Shown: positions 12,378-25,149, numbered from the stretch's first letter. The stretch: DNA of 64,000 nt from Adiantum capillus-veneris (GCA_014529385.2 CM043944.1:178559240-178623239), one strand, 5' to 3'. Numbers and translations: made by a program. The notes: a model not told the origin generated them from the sequence alone.

Positions 12378-13111
12378 CTTTCATTGATGATTACTCCAGG
12401 CATGCATGGGTATTTCCGCTTAAAGCAAAGTCCGAAGTTTTTATGTGCTTCAAACAATTTCTGGCTATGGCTGAAAATGTCTCGAAATGTACTATGGGCA
12501 CCCTCCGTTATGATCGAGGGGGGGAGTATATGTCTCATGAATTTAATGCATTTCTGGCTAGTCGTGGGATAAAACACCAATGTACAGTGCCTTATACACG
12601 TCAGCAAAATGGTGTTGCTGAGAGGAAAAACAGGTCATTGACGGAAATGGCACGATGTATGGTCAAAAGTCAAGCTTTGCCGCATTCTTTTTGGCTTGAG
12701 GCCATCATGTGTGCCACTTATATACTTAACAAGTGTCCTACGAAAGCTTTGCAGTCTATTACTCCATATGAAGCATGGCATGATAGAAAGCCTTCTATTG
12801 AGCACATGCGTGTTTTTGGCTGTTTGGCATATGCTTTGGTGCCACAAGTGCAGCGCAGAAAATTGGATGATAAGGCTGTCAAATGTATTTTTGTTGGTTA
12901 TAGTGCTGAAAGCAAAGGTTACAGGTTGTATCATCCGCAAACAAAACGTATTCCGGTTTCTCGGGATGTAGTGTTTGTGGAAGATTCTATCCAGCCCTTG
13001 CTGTCATGTACTAGAGACAGTAATGTAAGCTCACACGACATTTATGACACTTTGTTGCTTCTTTTCAGTGGTGGAAATACGAATGTAAGTTCCAATGAGG
13101 CAAATGTATAG
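12305..13111 (+). pseudogene. Copia integrase
   Basis: This frame carries the integrase core: HSDVCGPMQTPSLGNYLYF, FIDDYSRHAWVFPLK, RYDRGGEYMSHEF (normally R.D.GGEY) and TPYTRQQNGVAERKNRS. The C-terminal part includes VFGCLAYALVP and CIFVGYS. It ends at a TAG that interrupts a linker to RT. It inserts cDNA in an intact element. Confidence 0.88.
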
Positions 13112-13154
13112 CCTATGGGGGTTTCTAAAAATGTTTTAGATCAGCCTATTACTG

Positions 13155-14426
13155 ATGCAGATGTACATGATGTACTTGATGAGGAAAGGGTTGAAAATGA
13201 GCAGGCTAAAGTTATGCCAAAATGGCTGGTACAGTAAATTGGATGCACCTTTGTCTAGTCGTACTCGTTCAGGCTCTTGCCATGCATCTTATGCATCAGA
13301 TTGTCATGCTTTGGCTGTGTCTAGCTTACATGATGTTGAGGAGCCTTTGTCTTTTGATGAAGCACAGAAGTCAGAAAATTGGATGGCTGCCATGCAATCA
13401 GAATATGATGCACTTATAGAAAATGACACATGGACTTTATGTGATTTGCCTCCTGGCAAAAAGGCCATTGGTACGAAGTGGGTTTACAAGTTGAAACGCA
13501 AGCCGGATGGTGAGATCGATCGCCATAAGGCTCGACTTGTTGCAAAAGGTTATGCACAGCAAAAAGGCATAGATTATGAAGAGACTTTTTCTCCCACTTG
13601 TTGTATGACTACTGTACGTTTTCTATGTGCATTGGCATCTCATTTTGGTTGGGATGTACATAAATCAGACATTGTTACTGCTTTCTTGAATGGTGACATA
13701 TTTGAGGAAGTTTATGTAACGCAGCCTCGCGGTTTTGTCATAAAAGGACAAGAGAACAAAGTGTGCAGATGTAAGAAGGCTCTGTATGGGTTGAGGCAAT
13801 CTCCTCATGCTTAGTATGAGAAATCTGACAATCATTTGGTGAAACGAGGCTTTCGTAACAGTCCAACAGAAAGCACATTGTATGTAAAGCGTGAGGATGA
13901 TGTACTTCTCATTGTGGTTCTTTATGTCGATGATTTGCTGATCACTGGACCAAATGAGAGACATATTGTTGAATTTAAGGCTGATTTGAATGCTACTTTC
14001 AAGATGAAAGATTTGGGGCTGTTGCATCATTACTTGGGTATACAATTTAAGCAGTGTGATGGTGGTATTGCCTTGTGTCAGAAAAGTTACATAGAGACAT
14101 TGCTATGTAAGTTTGGACTCGAGGATTGAAAACCTATTGCCACTCCCATGGAAACAGGTTCGAAGTTGAGTCTACATGATGCTGGCGATCCTGCTGATGT
14201 CACTCTTTACCAAACTGCCATTGGCTGCCTCATTTATGTATGCAACACGAGGCCAGATATTCATTTTGTAGTCTCACAGGTCAGTAGATTTATGCATAGC
14301 CCAGGGTCTAACCATTGGCAGGCTATCAAGAGGATTTTTCACTACCTTAGTGGCACTTTACATCTTGGCTTGTTTTATCCCAAGGGGGGATCATTGCCGC
14401 CAGACTTACATGCTTTTTCGGACTGA
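13155..14426 (+). pseudogene. Copia reverse transcriptase
   Basis: Frames with WMAAMQSEYDALIENDTW, GTKWVYKLKRKPDGEIDRHK, KGYAQQKGIDYEETFSP, FLNGDIFEEVYVTQP and the catalytic LYVDDLLIT. Stops at 13812 (TAG in place of the Trp in ..A-W-YE), 14127 (TGA) and 14424 (TGA) divide it. It is followed by YLSGTLHLGL and HAFSD at the start of RNase H. Confidence 0.88.
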
Positions 14427-14955
14427 GATTGGGCTGGTTGTTTTGACACACGAGTGTCCACAAGTGGTTTTTGTTTCATGCAGTTCATGTATGTCATGGT
14501 TGAGCAAGAAGAAACCTATTGTGGCCACTTCGAGTTGTGAGGCTGAGTACAGGGCAGTCTTTACAGCTACGGTTGAGTGTGTATGGCTCAAACGCCTTAT
14601 GGTTGATTTGGATGTTGGACAGGACACTGCCAACACTATCTACACTGACAGTCAGAGTGCATTGGTAGTTGCAAGGAACCCAGTTTTTCATGCTCGCATA
14701 AAGCACATTGAGGTGCATTACCACTATGTCAGGGAGAGGCTCTCAGCAGGAGAGAGGCTCCCAATTTTTCATGCTCGCACAAAGCACATTGAGGTGCATT
14801 ACCACTATGTCAGGCAGAGGCTCTCAGCAGGAGAGATCAGCTTGGCTTATGTGCCAACATAGGACAACCTTGCAGATCTTTTCACAAAGGCATTGTCTCG
14901 TGAGAAGCTTGAAGCTTTCCGCAAATCTTTGGGCTTACTCCCCTTTGTGGACTGA
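14427..14955 (+). pseudogene. Copia RNase H with an in-frame internal duplication
   Basis: The RNase H signature appears as SWLSKKKPIVATSSCEAEYR, then TIYTDSQSALVVARNP and HIEVHYHYVR. The segment coding FHARxKHIEVHYHYVRxRLS is present twice in tandem with an 81-bp period (14684 and 14765), adding 27 residues. A frameshift separates it from the preceding RT frame, and a TAG (14860-14862) replaces a likely Gln before DNLADLFTKAL. The frame ends at 14953-14955. Confidence 0.85.
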
Positions 14956-15030
14956 TCGTGTCCTCAGGGCATGGCACTTCCCTTTACTCATGTGCCAGCT
15001 CTCATTCATTGCATCACTCCTGGGGGGATT

Positions 15031-15255
15031 TGTTACCATATACATGTGGTAGTGATGTGTGTGAACACATTAGGACCGCCGGGGCATTTTTCCCTCTTTA
15101 GGAGGTTTTTTCCCTGTGCATTGTATATACGCCCATCACTCTAAGGCTATCTATCTTTCCATTGCACACTAAGTAATACGCTCTCTATTGTGTGCCTTGA
15201 GCTTCCTTCATCTTCTCCAAGCTGTGTGTGTTTCTCTGCAACCCTAATTCCAACA
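15031..15255 (+). repeat. 3' LTR of copia element
   Basis: A 225-bp partner of the 5' LTR, beginning TGTTACC and ending CCAACA. It is preceded by a short purine tract (GGGGGGATT, 15022-15030) that would serve as the polypurine primer. Confidence 0.92.
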
Positions 15256-15260
15256 ATAGC
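15256..15260. repeat. Right target-site duplication (ATAGC)
   Basis: Pairs with ATAGT at 10013-10017, one mismatch. Confidence 0.7.
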
Positions 15261-15363
15261 TCCCAAATCATCCTCTTTCTTCTCCAAACGGAGTATGCTT
15301 ACCACCTTTGTTTTGCCCTTCTCTTCAGTTATCAAACAGCTTGGCCCTGCTTCCCCTTTAATC

Positions 15364-15663
15364 TCAATACCATAATGTTGAGCTCAAGAAGGAATTTTGT
15401 GAAGGAAGAGGAAACATATCACCACCCATTCTCTTTGGCTTGTCACATTGAGGGATTTTATGACCCCATTCACCACAATTATGACATTGAAACATATCCC
15501 CTCTTCCAATCATGCCTCTTCCACTAATAGCTGTAAACCCCTTATTGCTTCCATAGCCACACCCATATACATAGCTTTGGCCTCTTCCACCTCCCATCAT
15601 ATGCACACTAAAATTATTTATACGGCCTACAACCTCTTGCATCTCCTTGCAAAAAGCATTCAC
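15364..15663 (-). pseudogene. Gag nucleocapsid part with zinc knuckle
   Basis: A frame with a Gly-rich segment followed by the CCHC knuckle CHNCGEWGHKIPQC, the RNA-binding part of Gag. It is offset by one frame from the Gag capsid segment at 15786-16418, so at least one frameshift lies between them. It ends close to the copia insertion at 15256. Confidence 0.7.
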
Positions 15664-15785
15664 ATCATGAGTATCTTGTTGATCATAGCCCGCTCCCTCA
15701 TGAGGACCCTTGGTTGCTCTACAGCTTTCACTTCAACATTTGGCTCGACATTGATTCCAAGTTGATGAAGACGCTCTACTTTCCA

Positions 15786-16418
15786 CTATTTATTTTTTGC
15801 CATTTCAACTGCCTCCTTAAAGGTCCTTGGCTGCTTAAGCTCCACCTTCAAGTGCAAACTGCTCCTCAAGCTTGCAAGAAACCTATCCTTCTTCAACATG
15901 GCTGGAGGAATTTCAGCCCCCAAAGATGTACACCAATTTGTCCATAACGCATTGAATGCCTTCACAAAGTCTTCTATGGTATGCCCTTTACCCTGTACTA
16001 AGCCTTGAATAGACTGCCATACCTTTTGTGGGTCTTCCATCTGTTGAAAGTGTGTAAGAAAAGCATGTCTTACCATTTCATAAGTCATAACTTGAGGAGG
16101 TTGGGTTGATTGTAGCTCCTTTTTGTAGCCTTCCAACCATTCCCTAGCATCTCCCTTCAAACAAAAGTAGAAAATTTGTAGCACCAATGCTGGGTCTTTC
16201 TTATCAGCAAGAAGGCAAGAAAACTCCATTCTCTCAATGAAACCTTTGGCACTTTCATTTGATTTACCACTAAAATCCAGAGAACTAAATGCCATGTCTT
16301 TTGAAACCTGCAATCTGAAGGTAACTTGAAGCAATTTCTCGGTGGCGGGCACCAAACCACTGTTGGGCAAAAGAAAAAGTGAGACACCTCTATAGATATA
16401 TAATCCAAGAGCGTTCAA
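15786..16418 (-). pseudogene. Ty3-like Gag capsid domain
   Basis: A frame of 210 codons with the retrotransposon Gag signature: FSGKSNESAKGFIERMEF, then LKGDAREWLEGYKKE, then an FLTHFQQMEDPQKVWQ helix, and FKEAVEMAKNK near the end. It would assemble the virus-like particle. It ends at a TAG, after which sequence of similar character continues before shifting frame into the zinc knuckle. The start is uncertain; the first codons may be intergenic. Confidence 0.7.
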
Positions 16419-17049
16419 ACATCAACCTTAGCACCAAAAAGTATACCCCAACAACTCTCAGTAAACCCCAACCAAAAGGCCTATGCTCCTTTGGGAATTT
16501 ACCAGCACACGCCCACCCAAAGGACCATAGCACATATAAGAAAAACCTTGTCAAAGCACGGATTTTCAGCACACGCCGACCAATGCATATGAAGAAAAGG
16601 GCCTTATCTTTCACAATTGAACATCACAAACCCACAACTTCAACATAAATTCCACAACTCATAGATACATGCCCTCCCAATTTGTTTGATTTGCCACTAG
16701 GATGTCATAGCCATAATCCTGTAGAGAGCTAGTCATAACTTGAAGAGAACATCTCCAATTTGGGCACTTTAAAGTTTGGAAGAAATATTGAAAAATCAAT
16801 GGCAAGAAAGTTGAAGATGACCAAAATTGAATCTACATGCCGTTGCATGCAAAATTGACGTGAACAAAGAGCTGTCCCGCTACAACTACACGTAGAGAAG
16901 GCAAGGCGAGGCAAAAAAATACATCAAAATCTGCAAATTTCTAGAGTTTGGCTAGTAGGCGCATACAGTAACCCGACAGCTGGCACTATACTAGTGACTT
17001 TCCTTGCATGTACATGTGTAGTGACTTTCCTTGCATGTACATGTGCTTG
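16419..17049. other. Junction between two retroelement relics
   Basis: No coding domain is recognisable. A 27-bp unit ending CCTTGCATGTACATGTG occurs twice in tandem near 16991-17044. Somewhere here the minus-strand Ty3 relic gives way to the plus-strand copia relic. Confidence 0.4.
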
Positions 17050-17728
17050 CTCTAGAAAAACCCACAAAAAGAAATCTCACACACATTTTTGACATCGGGT
17101 GTCATGTCCGTATGTACAAATTTACAAAAAAAAGGGGTGTCAAAAACGCACCCAACACCGTGTTAAACTGTTTCGATTTCAATTTATGTGAGCATTGCAT
17201 ATACAACAAGCAAACCAAGCAACTTCCTCGCCATAACATTGAGAGTTGGGAAACCCTCTAGATTTGGTAGAAATTTGTGTGGACCTATGATACATAAATC
17301 TCTAGGGGGAGCGTTGTATTTCCTAACAAACATAGATAAATACACTCGAAAGGTGTGGATCCACCTTTTGAAGAGGAAAGACGAAGTGTTTGCTACATTT
17401 TAGAAATTCTTAGCTATGGTTGAGAACCAATCTGGTAGAAAGCTAAAACTTTTTGCACAGACAATGGTGGAGAGTATGTCTCCATAGAGTTTTAAGATTT
17501 TTATAGCAAACAAGAGATTTGGCGATAGTTTACTACACCGTACACACCTGCTCAAAATGACATTACTGAGCGTATGAATCGCACAATTCAAGAAAGAGTC
17601 ACAACCATGTTATCTATGGAAAATTTACCTCATGGGTTTTGGGGAGAGGCTGTTATGACAGTGGTGCATATCATCAGTATATCGCGTATTACTCCGTTGA
17701 ATTTCAAGATTTCGTAGGAGATGTGGAC
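17050..17728 (+). pseudogene. Copia integrase, first part
   Basis: Fragments in alternating frames: LNCFDFNLCEHCIYNKQT (pre-integrase), NLCGPMIHKSLGGALYFLTN, YTRKVWIHLLKRKDEVFATF, FLAMVENQSGRKL, and further on an ERMNRTIQERV stretch followed by HGFWGEAVMT. Several stops and shifts make it a pseudogene. It ends exactly at the chromodomain-element insertion. Confidence 0.8.
17724..17728. repeat. Target-site duplication TGGAC (left)
   Basis: Identical to 26862-26866 on the other side of the element. Confidence 0.95.
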
Positions 17729-19444
<1,716 letters not shown>

Positions 19445-19460
19445 TTGGCTCTCTCTTGAA
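19445..19460 (-). promoter_or_regulatory. Polypurine tract
   Basis: On the minus strand AAGAGAGAGCCAA directly precedes the 3' LTR, the expected plus-strand primer. Confidence 0.7.
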
Positions 19461-19801
19461 ATCATAGTTGTCCTCGACTATGGTTTAGAGAAGATAAAGC
19501 ATATTCATGAGTCCTTTTCTTAGCGGGTAGAGGATCCCTATGTTACCCTACGACATCATTCCACAATGGATGACTAGTCCATTTGGCGCTTGAGAGCCTG
19601 AGGCTGCCGCAAGCATGTCTGCACATTAGTCCTATCAATCTTCCATAGTAGAGTGACAAGCTCTACTTGGTGTTTGGGAGACGTCGTCTCCGCAAACTTG
19701 ATCTAAGCATGCATACTACCTCATTTTTGTGCACAATAAAGAAAAAGAGAGTCTTATAAGACAAAAAAACTTTGTTCATTTTTAACATTTTGTACATTTG
19801 C

Positions 19802-20113
19802 TTACTCTTGGGAAGCATTGTAAGCATTGACAAGGTTTAGGTTATCCTTTAATTGTATGCCTTGCATCCATCTAGCATCTTCAAAAGGATAATTCTTAAT
19901 AAGATATCGTCGGATAGTCTTACCACCTCTTAGTACCTTGTCTTCATGTCGAAGAATGGAATCGGGCTGCAGCACCTCCTCTTGGTCCTCGATCTCCGGT
20001 GGGTCTTCAATAGTTGGTTCTTGAGGTGGCTCTCCTTTGTAAGGCTTTAATAGGCTCACATAGAAAGCATTGTGTATGAGCCAATGATTGGGAAACTTGA
20101 GTTGATAGGCCAT
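19802..20113 (-). pseudogene. Ty3 integrase C-terminus with chromodomain
   Basis: Begins MAYQLKFPNHWLIHNAFYV, the end of integrase (normally ..L.LP...IHPVFHVSLLK). About 50 residues on lies the chromodomain-like DSILRHEDKVLRGGKTIRRY followed by LIKNYPFEDARWM. In chromoviruses this module is thought to steer integration toward marked chromatin. The frame ends 360 bases before the LTR. A stop and frameshift near 20110-20160 separate it from the main integrase frame. Confidence 0.82.
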
Positions 20114-20754
20114 CTCATTGATTGGCCTAAGAATCTGGAAGGGACCATAGTACCTTTTGCTAGCTTAGCATAGTACTTTTGGTGGCCCGTAGGATTCTTG
20201 CCCGTTGTGTGCCTTAATCGAGCCTTAGGAAACTTTAATAAGACCCAATCATTTTCTTTAAAGGTTTGGGCTCTTCTGTGCTTGTCAGTAGCAGCCTTTT
20301 GCCTTTGTTGTGAGATAGAGATACCATCCTTAATCTTTTGAAAAGATTCTTGTAGGTCTCGGCTATACTCATCTGCAGGGAAGATCTTCCCATGTACCTT
20401 AAGTAGCAAGGGACTTTTTGATCTTCCCTCAATTACCTCGAAAGGTGCTTTTCCCGTGGAAGTATGTACAGTGTTATTGTAGGCATACTCCACTAAGGGT
20501 AAGTACTTCTCCCATTGGGATCTTTGATCTACTTCTGTTACATAGGCTTTTAGTAGATCGAGGATTGTTAGGTTAGCTATTTCACTTTGGCCATCCGTTT
20601 GTGGATGATAGGCCGAAGAGAAGTTTAGCCTTGTCCCTAAATTCTCAAAGAGACCCTTCCAGAAATTATTGGTCATTCTAGGATCTCTATCCGACACTAT
20701 GGACATTGGCAAGCCAAGGTACTTGAAAATTTGTGAAATGAAGAGGGTTGCCAA
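20056..20754 (-). pseudogene. Ty3 integrase catalytic core
   Basis: A 232-codon frame with the second and third catalytic positions: SIVSDRDPRMTNNFWKGLF (D) and SSAYHPQTDGQSEIANLTI (E). Downstream are PLVEYAYNNTVHTSTGKAPF and DWVLLKFPKARL. The first part of the core (FIFGLPKS, then a TAA after VDRFSK) lies in 20797-21006 and continues into this frame. Confidence 0.88.
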
Positions 20755-20796
20755 TTGATGGGCTTTGATAGTCTTTTTGACAGGTATAAAATGAGC

Positions 20797-21006
20797 TTAT
20801 TTACTGAACCTGTCTACTATCGTCCATATTTCCGTATTCCCATGGATAGACTTAGGCAATCCAAAGATAAAATCCATGGATATGCTCTCCCATGGTGAAT
20901 TAGGGATTGACAAGGGTTGAAGCAATCCAACTTGCTTCCCTCTATCAAATTTTGTCTTTTGGCATACCACACATTTAGAAACATACTCTTGTATGTTCAC
21001 TTTCAT
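20797..21006 (-). pseudogene. Ty3 integrase zinc-binding and first core segment
   Basis: CVVCQKTKFDRGK supplies the CxxC of the HHCC zinc finger; SISMDFIFGLPKS carries the first catalytic Asp. The frame is ended by TAA after TIVDRFSK, within the usual RFSKxAHFIP motif. Confidence 0.85.
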
Positions 21007-21173
21007 GGTAGGCCAATAGAAATATGTTTCAATTCCCTTTAAGGTAGACTGAACCCTCCATGCCCCGCATACGGTGGAACATGATATTCATACATTACTT
21101 TCTCGCGTAGTGAGTTAGTAATGCATAGTCTATTGCCATAGAGAAGATAACCATCTTGTAAAGTAAATGGTTC

Positions 21174-23849
21174 TTATTTCTTCCCTAATGCAAGGGCTGA
21201 AATCACATCTCTAAAATCGCGATCAATAGCGTACTCATCTATCATTGAAGATAGATCATTGTGAGTTGCTATGGAAACCGCATTCACTCTCGGCCGTCTT
21301 GAGAGTGCATCAGCTACTTGATTATGCTTGCCAGCAATGTGAGCAATATGAAAATGAAATTGCGAAAGGAAAGTTGCCCACCTCATTTTTTTGTCGGAGA
21401 GCTTGGTCTGCGTCATGAAGTACTTAAGACTTTGGTGATCCGTTCGCAGAATGAAAGGAGTCCCCAATAAATAGTGCTTCCATGAGTCTAAGGCTTGTAG
21501 AACTACAAGGAGTTCCTTTTCGTATATGCCTAGAGCCTTCTCAACAGGGTTGAGCCTTCGACTCTCATAGCCTATTGCATGCCCTTCTTGAAGCAAAAGA
21601 GCTCCAAGGCAATCAACACAAGCATCACATTGGACCTCAAATGGTTTTGAGAGATCCGGTAGTGTAAGCACAGGTTGAGAGATAAGCTTTTCTTTAAGAT
21701 TTTCGAAAGCATTGTTCTCCTTAGCAGACCATGTATACCTAACGCTTTTCTTTGTTAGGTCATGTAATGGTCCCGTAATTTGTGAGAACTTTTCTATGAA
21801 GCGTCTATAGTATGCACACATACCTATAAAGCTTCTTAGTTCATGAAGATTCCTTGGTTTAGGCCATCCTTTTATTACCTCTAACTTTGATGGATCCATT
21901 TGGATGCCATCTTGAGACAAAATGTGACCTAAATACTGAATCTCTTGCAAGAAAAATTTACTTTTCTTTCGATTAACATAAAGTTTATTCTCTCTTAAAA
22001 CTTGAAATATTACCTGGAGGTGTTGCTTGTGTTCGTCTAATGAATTAGAGTAGATGATAATATCATCAAAGAACACTCCAGTGAAGGTTCGATGAGGCCT
22101 GAACAGCTTCTCCATCAAGTGGTTGAATGTGGCTGGTGCATTGGTCAAGCCAAAAGGCATGACAATGTATTCGTAAAGACCAAATGTGGTGTGAAATGCG
22201 GTCTTTATAATGTCTTGATCAACTATCCTTATTTGATGATAGCCACTTTTTAGGTCAATCCTACTGAAGTAGGTCGATCCTTGTAGCTTATCAAATAGGT
22301 CTTCTACCCGTGGAATGGGAAACCTATTCTTGATAGTGATCCTATTTAGCGCTCTATAGTCGACACACATACGATATGTGCCGTGTTTCTTTTGCACTAA
22401 TAGCACAGGTGAGCAAAATGGATATGAGCTAGGCCTAACCATGCCCTTATCAACTAACTCATGCACTTGCCGCATAATCTCCTCTTGTTGAGCTTGAGAA
22501 ACTCTATAAGGAGGTTTGCTAGGCGGTGAACTTCCTAGAAGAAGTTCAATTGCATGGTCATCATTACCTCGTTTAGGAGGTAGCTCACAAGGGATGTCAT
22601 CAATAAAAACATCTTGAAACCCCTTGAGAAAATTGGATAACTCTAATTCCTTTTGGTTTCTTTTATTTTCTTTTGCTAAAGCATTAGGTTCATTTTGAGA
22701 ATCTTTAACAAAAATCATATACATGGAAATAGAGCTCTTTATTGACTTGTTGAAAGCTGGTGTATGTACAATGGGGATAGTGTTACCCATTTCCTTATCA
22801 TCTATATACATGTCTTTTTCCCTGAACTTAAAGGAGATTCTCCTTTCAGGAAATTTAACATTCGCAGCCAAGCGATCAAACCATGGTGCCCCTAGGATTA
22901 CATCCTCATTCTTAAGAGGAGAGATACAGAAGTCCTCTTTGTCCACATAGCTTTGAACATGAAGCCTCAATTTCCCGATTAAGGGAGTGACTGAAGCTTC
23001 TTGCTCCTTGAAAGCACTGTCTGTAGGTACTACATCTCCCATCTCGTAGGATTGTATGCCTAGCTTGGTGGCCAACTCTATAGATATAAAATTGTGACTA
23101 GAACCAGGGTCAAAGAGAATAAAAGCATCATGTTCTCTTACCTTTCCCCAAGCATGGCATAGAGGAGATCCTTTGTGATGAGTTTGGTGAGTCTCCTCCT
23201 CTTGGATTTCAACCAAGGAAGCTCTAAGAGGATCTTGGCGGTTGTTCTTTTGGGGACAAGCGCGGTACGCATGCCCTTGTTCGCCGCACTTGAAACACCG
23301 GTTATCCTTACGATAACGCTCAAGCTCTTCAGGAGAGAGTTTGTTCTTACCTTTGTAAACTCCCTTCTCGTTAGATTTATTGGAGTTGCCCTTAGGAGAC
23401 TTTTGGACATTGTCCTTCCCCTTAGGCTCATTGGAACCCTTGTTTTCCGTGGGCTTATTATTTCTTTTAGCCCCCGTTTGGAAATTGATTCGAGAGGCCA
23501 CCATAGTATGGTGTATTACCGCCGATATGGTACGTGGCCTTTGGGAGTTGACATACTCCGCCATTTCTTCGGTTAAGCCCGCACAAAATTGTTGCTTTTG
23601 CTCTCCAAAATCCAACTTTTTGAAGACAGTGGCTTTGAGTTGTAGGTCCCAAAACTTGTCTACATATTTGTGGATGGATTCATAGGGAGAGAGCTTTAAG
23701 CTTCGCCATTCGGTGAGTACTCTGTCTTTGGAATCGGTGGCCAAAAACTGCTTCATAATGGAAGCTCTTAAAGCTTTCCATGTTTGTGGAGCTTCACCGT
23801 TGACTCGTAGGCTAGACCACCATTGTCTGGCGGACTTTTGAAAGTGCAT
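21174..23849 (-). CDS. Ty3 Gag-Pol: Gag end, protease, RT, RNase H
   Basis: An uninterrupted 891-codon frame. Gag capsid (MHFQKSARQWWSSL, residues 1-130) is followed by the zinc knuckle CFKCGEQGHAYRACP (about 185-200) and the protease loop ILFDPGSSHNFIS (about 245). RT carries MCVDYRALNRITIKNRFPIP, RIDLKSGYHQIRI and VFFDDIIIYS (about 500-600). RNase H carries FEVQCDACVDCLGALL and LRTDHQSLKYFM (about 740-800). It ends at TAA, after which integrase-linker sequence (EPFTLQDGYLLYG) continues in frame. The true Gag start is upstream (24733), beyond a frameshift. Confidence 0.93.
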   Translation of the reverse strand: MHFQKSARQWWSSLRVNGEAPQTWKALRASIMKQFLATDSKDRVLTEWRSLKLSPYESIHKYVDKFWDLQLKATVFKKLDFGEQKQQFCAGLTEEMAEYVNSQRPRTISAVIHHTMVASRINFQTGAKRNNKPTENKGSNEPKGKDNVQKSPKGNSNKSNEKGVYKGKNKLSPEELERYRKDNRCFKCGEQGHAYRACPQKNNRQDPLRASLVEIQEEETHQTHHKGSPLCHAWGKVREHDAFILFDPGSSHNFISIELATKLGIQSYEMGDVVPTDSAFKEQEASVTPLIGKLRLHVQSYVDKEDFCISPLKNEDVILGAPWFDRLAANVKFPERRISFKFREKDMYIDDKEMGNTIPIVHTPAFNKSIKSSISMYMIFVKDSQNEPNALAKENKRNQKELELSNFLKGFQDVFIDDIPCELPPKRGNDDHAIELLLGSSPPSKPPYRVSQAQQEEIMRQVHELVDKGMVRPSSYPFCSPVLLVQKKHGTYRMCVDYRALNRITIKNRFPIPRVEDLFDKLQGSTYFSRIDLKSGYHQIRIVDQDIIKTAFHTTFGLYEYIVMPFGLTNAPATFNHLMEKLFRPHRTFTGVFFDDIIIYSNSLDEHKQHLQVIFQVLRENKLYVNRKKSKFFLQEIQYLGHILSQDGIQMDPSKLEVIKGWPKPRNLHELRSFIGMCAYYRRFIEKFSQITGPLHDLTKKSVRYTWSAKENNAFENLKEKLISQPVLTLPDLSKPFEVQCDACVDCLGALLLQEGHAIGYESRRLNPVEKALGIYEKELLVVLQALDSWKHYLLGTPFILRTDHQSLKYFMTQTKLSDKKMRWATFLSQFHFHIAHIAGKHNQVADALSRRPRVNAVSIATHNDLSSMIDEYAIDRDFRDVISALALGKK

Positions 23850-24056
23850 AGCTACATGGTGTAGCTTAGAGGACTCCGTGAAGCCCTCATCTCCAAATGC
23901 CGCATCGAATTGCTAGATAAAGGCCAAGACTTTGTCCGTAGCACCAAAGGTGCCATCATAGGTAAGGAAAGAGATGCTCTTCCCTCCCTCTTTGAATTTC
24001 TTCAACTTGGATGACCTCTTCCATGCGGCATAGGATTTCCTATGGCCTCTTCTTTT

Positions 24057-24344
24057 TTATGGTTCAAAGGTTGCACCATCACTTTCTTCAAAAGGTGAAG
24101 AATTTGAAGAAGGTGGAGAAGAGGGTAACCTCTTTCTCGCCTTTTTCTTGTCGTGATCTTTTTCGTCTTCACCATCACTTTCATAAGAGGAAGAGGATGG
24201 AGAAGAGGGTGTCCTCTTTCTCACCTTTTTCTTCTCATGCTTTTTATCATCCCTCTTTGAATTGTGGTGAGGAGAAGAGTGCGATGGTCTTCTCTGCTTT
24301 GGTGGTGATGGAGAGCGTTTAGACCGCCGTCTCCGTGGAGCCAT
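24057..24344 (-). pseudogene. Ty3 Gag basic linker
   Basis: A Ser/Arg/Lys-rich segment (MAPRRRRSKRSPSPPK...) of low complexity between the Gag N-terminus and capsid. The corresponding linker at 60648-60840 is conserved in character, which supports it being part of Gag. Confidence 0.65.
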
Positions 24345-24733
24345 CTCCGCCGAGGTGGCGGGAGACTCACTTCTTTCTCGTTCCTTCTGTGGAGGCTCTT
24401 GAGTTCTCCTTTGGAAGGAGATGCATCATCAAGAAGTAAATTCTTGAGGCCTTCGTACGGATTCTCTTCTTCTTCCCGAATCGGAGAAAGACCTCTTTTG
24501 GTAGTCTCACAAGGAGGCTTCATAGGTGTTCTCTCGTCATGGTGATGAGGTTGGAGAATCCCGTGATCACGGAGCTGCCGTTGCACTTCTCTTTGGAGAG
24601 ATGGATTGCCCATGGCTTGTTGAAGACTAGAAACAAGATAGTTAACAAGCATTGAAGCATCATTAGTAGCTTGCTCATGAGCAAAATCAAAGTTATCAAC
24701 ATTAATTTCACTCTCTTTACTATTGTCAGCCAT
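24221..24733 (-). pseudogene. Ty3 Gag N-terminal segment
   Basis: Starts MADNSKESEINVDNFDFAHE. The related copy at 60336 starts MDDNNQESRLNIDNFDFAHE and has a similar leader upstream, so this is the true Gag start. The frame runs into an alternative frame near 24360, showing a frameshift before the basic linker. Confidence 0.75.
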
Positions 24734-25131
24734 TCTAATAACTTTTAGGTGTAAACTTTTTAGGTGTACTTTGGCACTTCAAGCCCTAGTTGCTACTCCT
24801 CTTTACCCCTTTAGAAAAAGCACTCAAGCTACTGTACCCGCGGCTCGAATACCATTAATTGCAAGGAATAGAAGAGAGGGTCTTTCAACACCAAAACAGC
24901 ACCGGCTCCTGTCAAGCTTCTAATAGCTCAATAGTGGTTAAGCCGTAGGCAAACCCCGTAGGACTCCACTATTAAGACCATAGCTCTCGACGGTGATGCC
25001 CCGTTAACTACACGAAGGCAGGCGCACTGCAAGGCTGAAAAATCCCTATTCTACTTACTCACAGGCAATTAATAATACCAACCATTTATAGCTAGCTTGA
25101 GGACCTCCCTTCTTGAGCAAGAAAAGAGAAA

Positions 25132-25149
25132 CCTTGTGCTCTGATACCA
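25132..25149 (-). promoter_or_regulatory. Primer-binding site (tRNA-iMet type)
   Basis: On the minus strand TGGTATCAGAGCACAAGG starts one base inside the 5' LTR end. Confidence 0.92.

Larger units (their letters stand above)
10018..15255 (+). mobile_element. Complete Ty1/copia retrotransposon, coding region decayed
   Basis: Two nearly identical short LTRs (10018-10245 and 15031-15255) enclose PBS, gag, protease, integrase, RT and RNase H in copia order. The 5-bp duplication ATAGT/ATAGC flanks it. It sits inside the minus-strand Ty3-like Gag/protease relic. LTRs begin TGTTACC (5' copy mutated to TTTTACC) and end CCAACA. Several stops and frameshifts break the polyprotein, so it cannot be autonomous now. 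The few LTR differences suggest it is younger than its host element. Confidence 0.93.
9398..16418 (-). mobile_element. Ty3/gypsy-like Gag-protease relic, split by a copia insertion
   Basis: Minus-strand pieces at 15256-16418 (Gag, zinc knuckle) and 9398-10017 (protease) are parts of one element. The copia element 10018-15255 separates them, with a near-perfect 5-bp duplication (ATAGT at 10013-10017, ATAGC at 15256-15260). No reverse transcriptase or LTR of this element is visible: the coding part ends near 9398 and the outer limits are unknown. The protease core YIDGGAQVCVIT and the Gag with a CHNCGEWGHKIPQC knuckle place it among Ty3-like elements. Confidence 0.7.
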
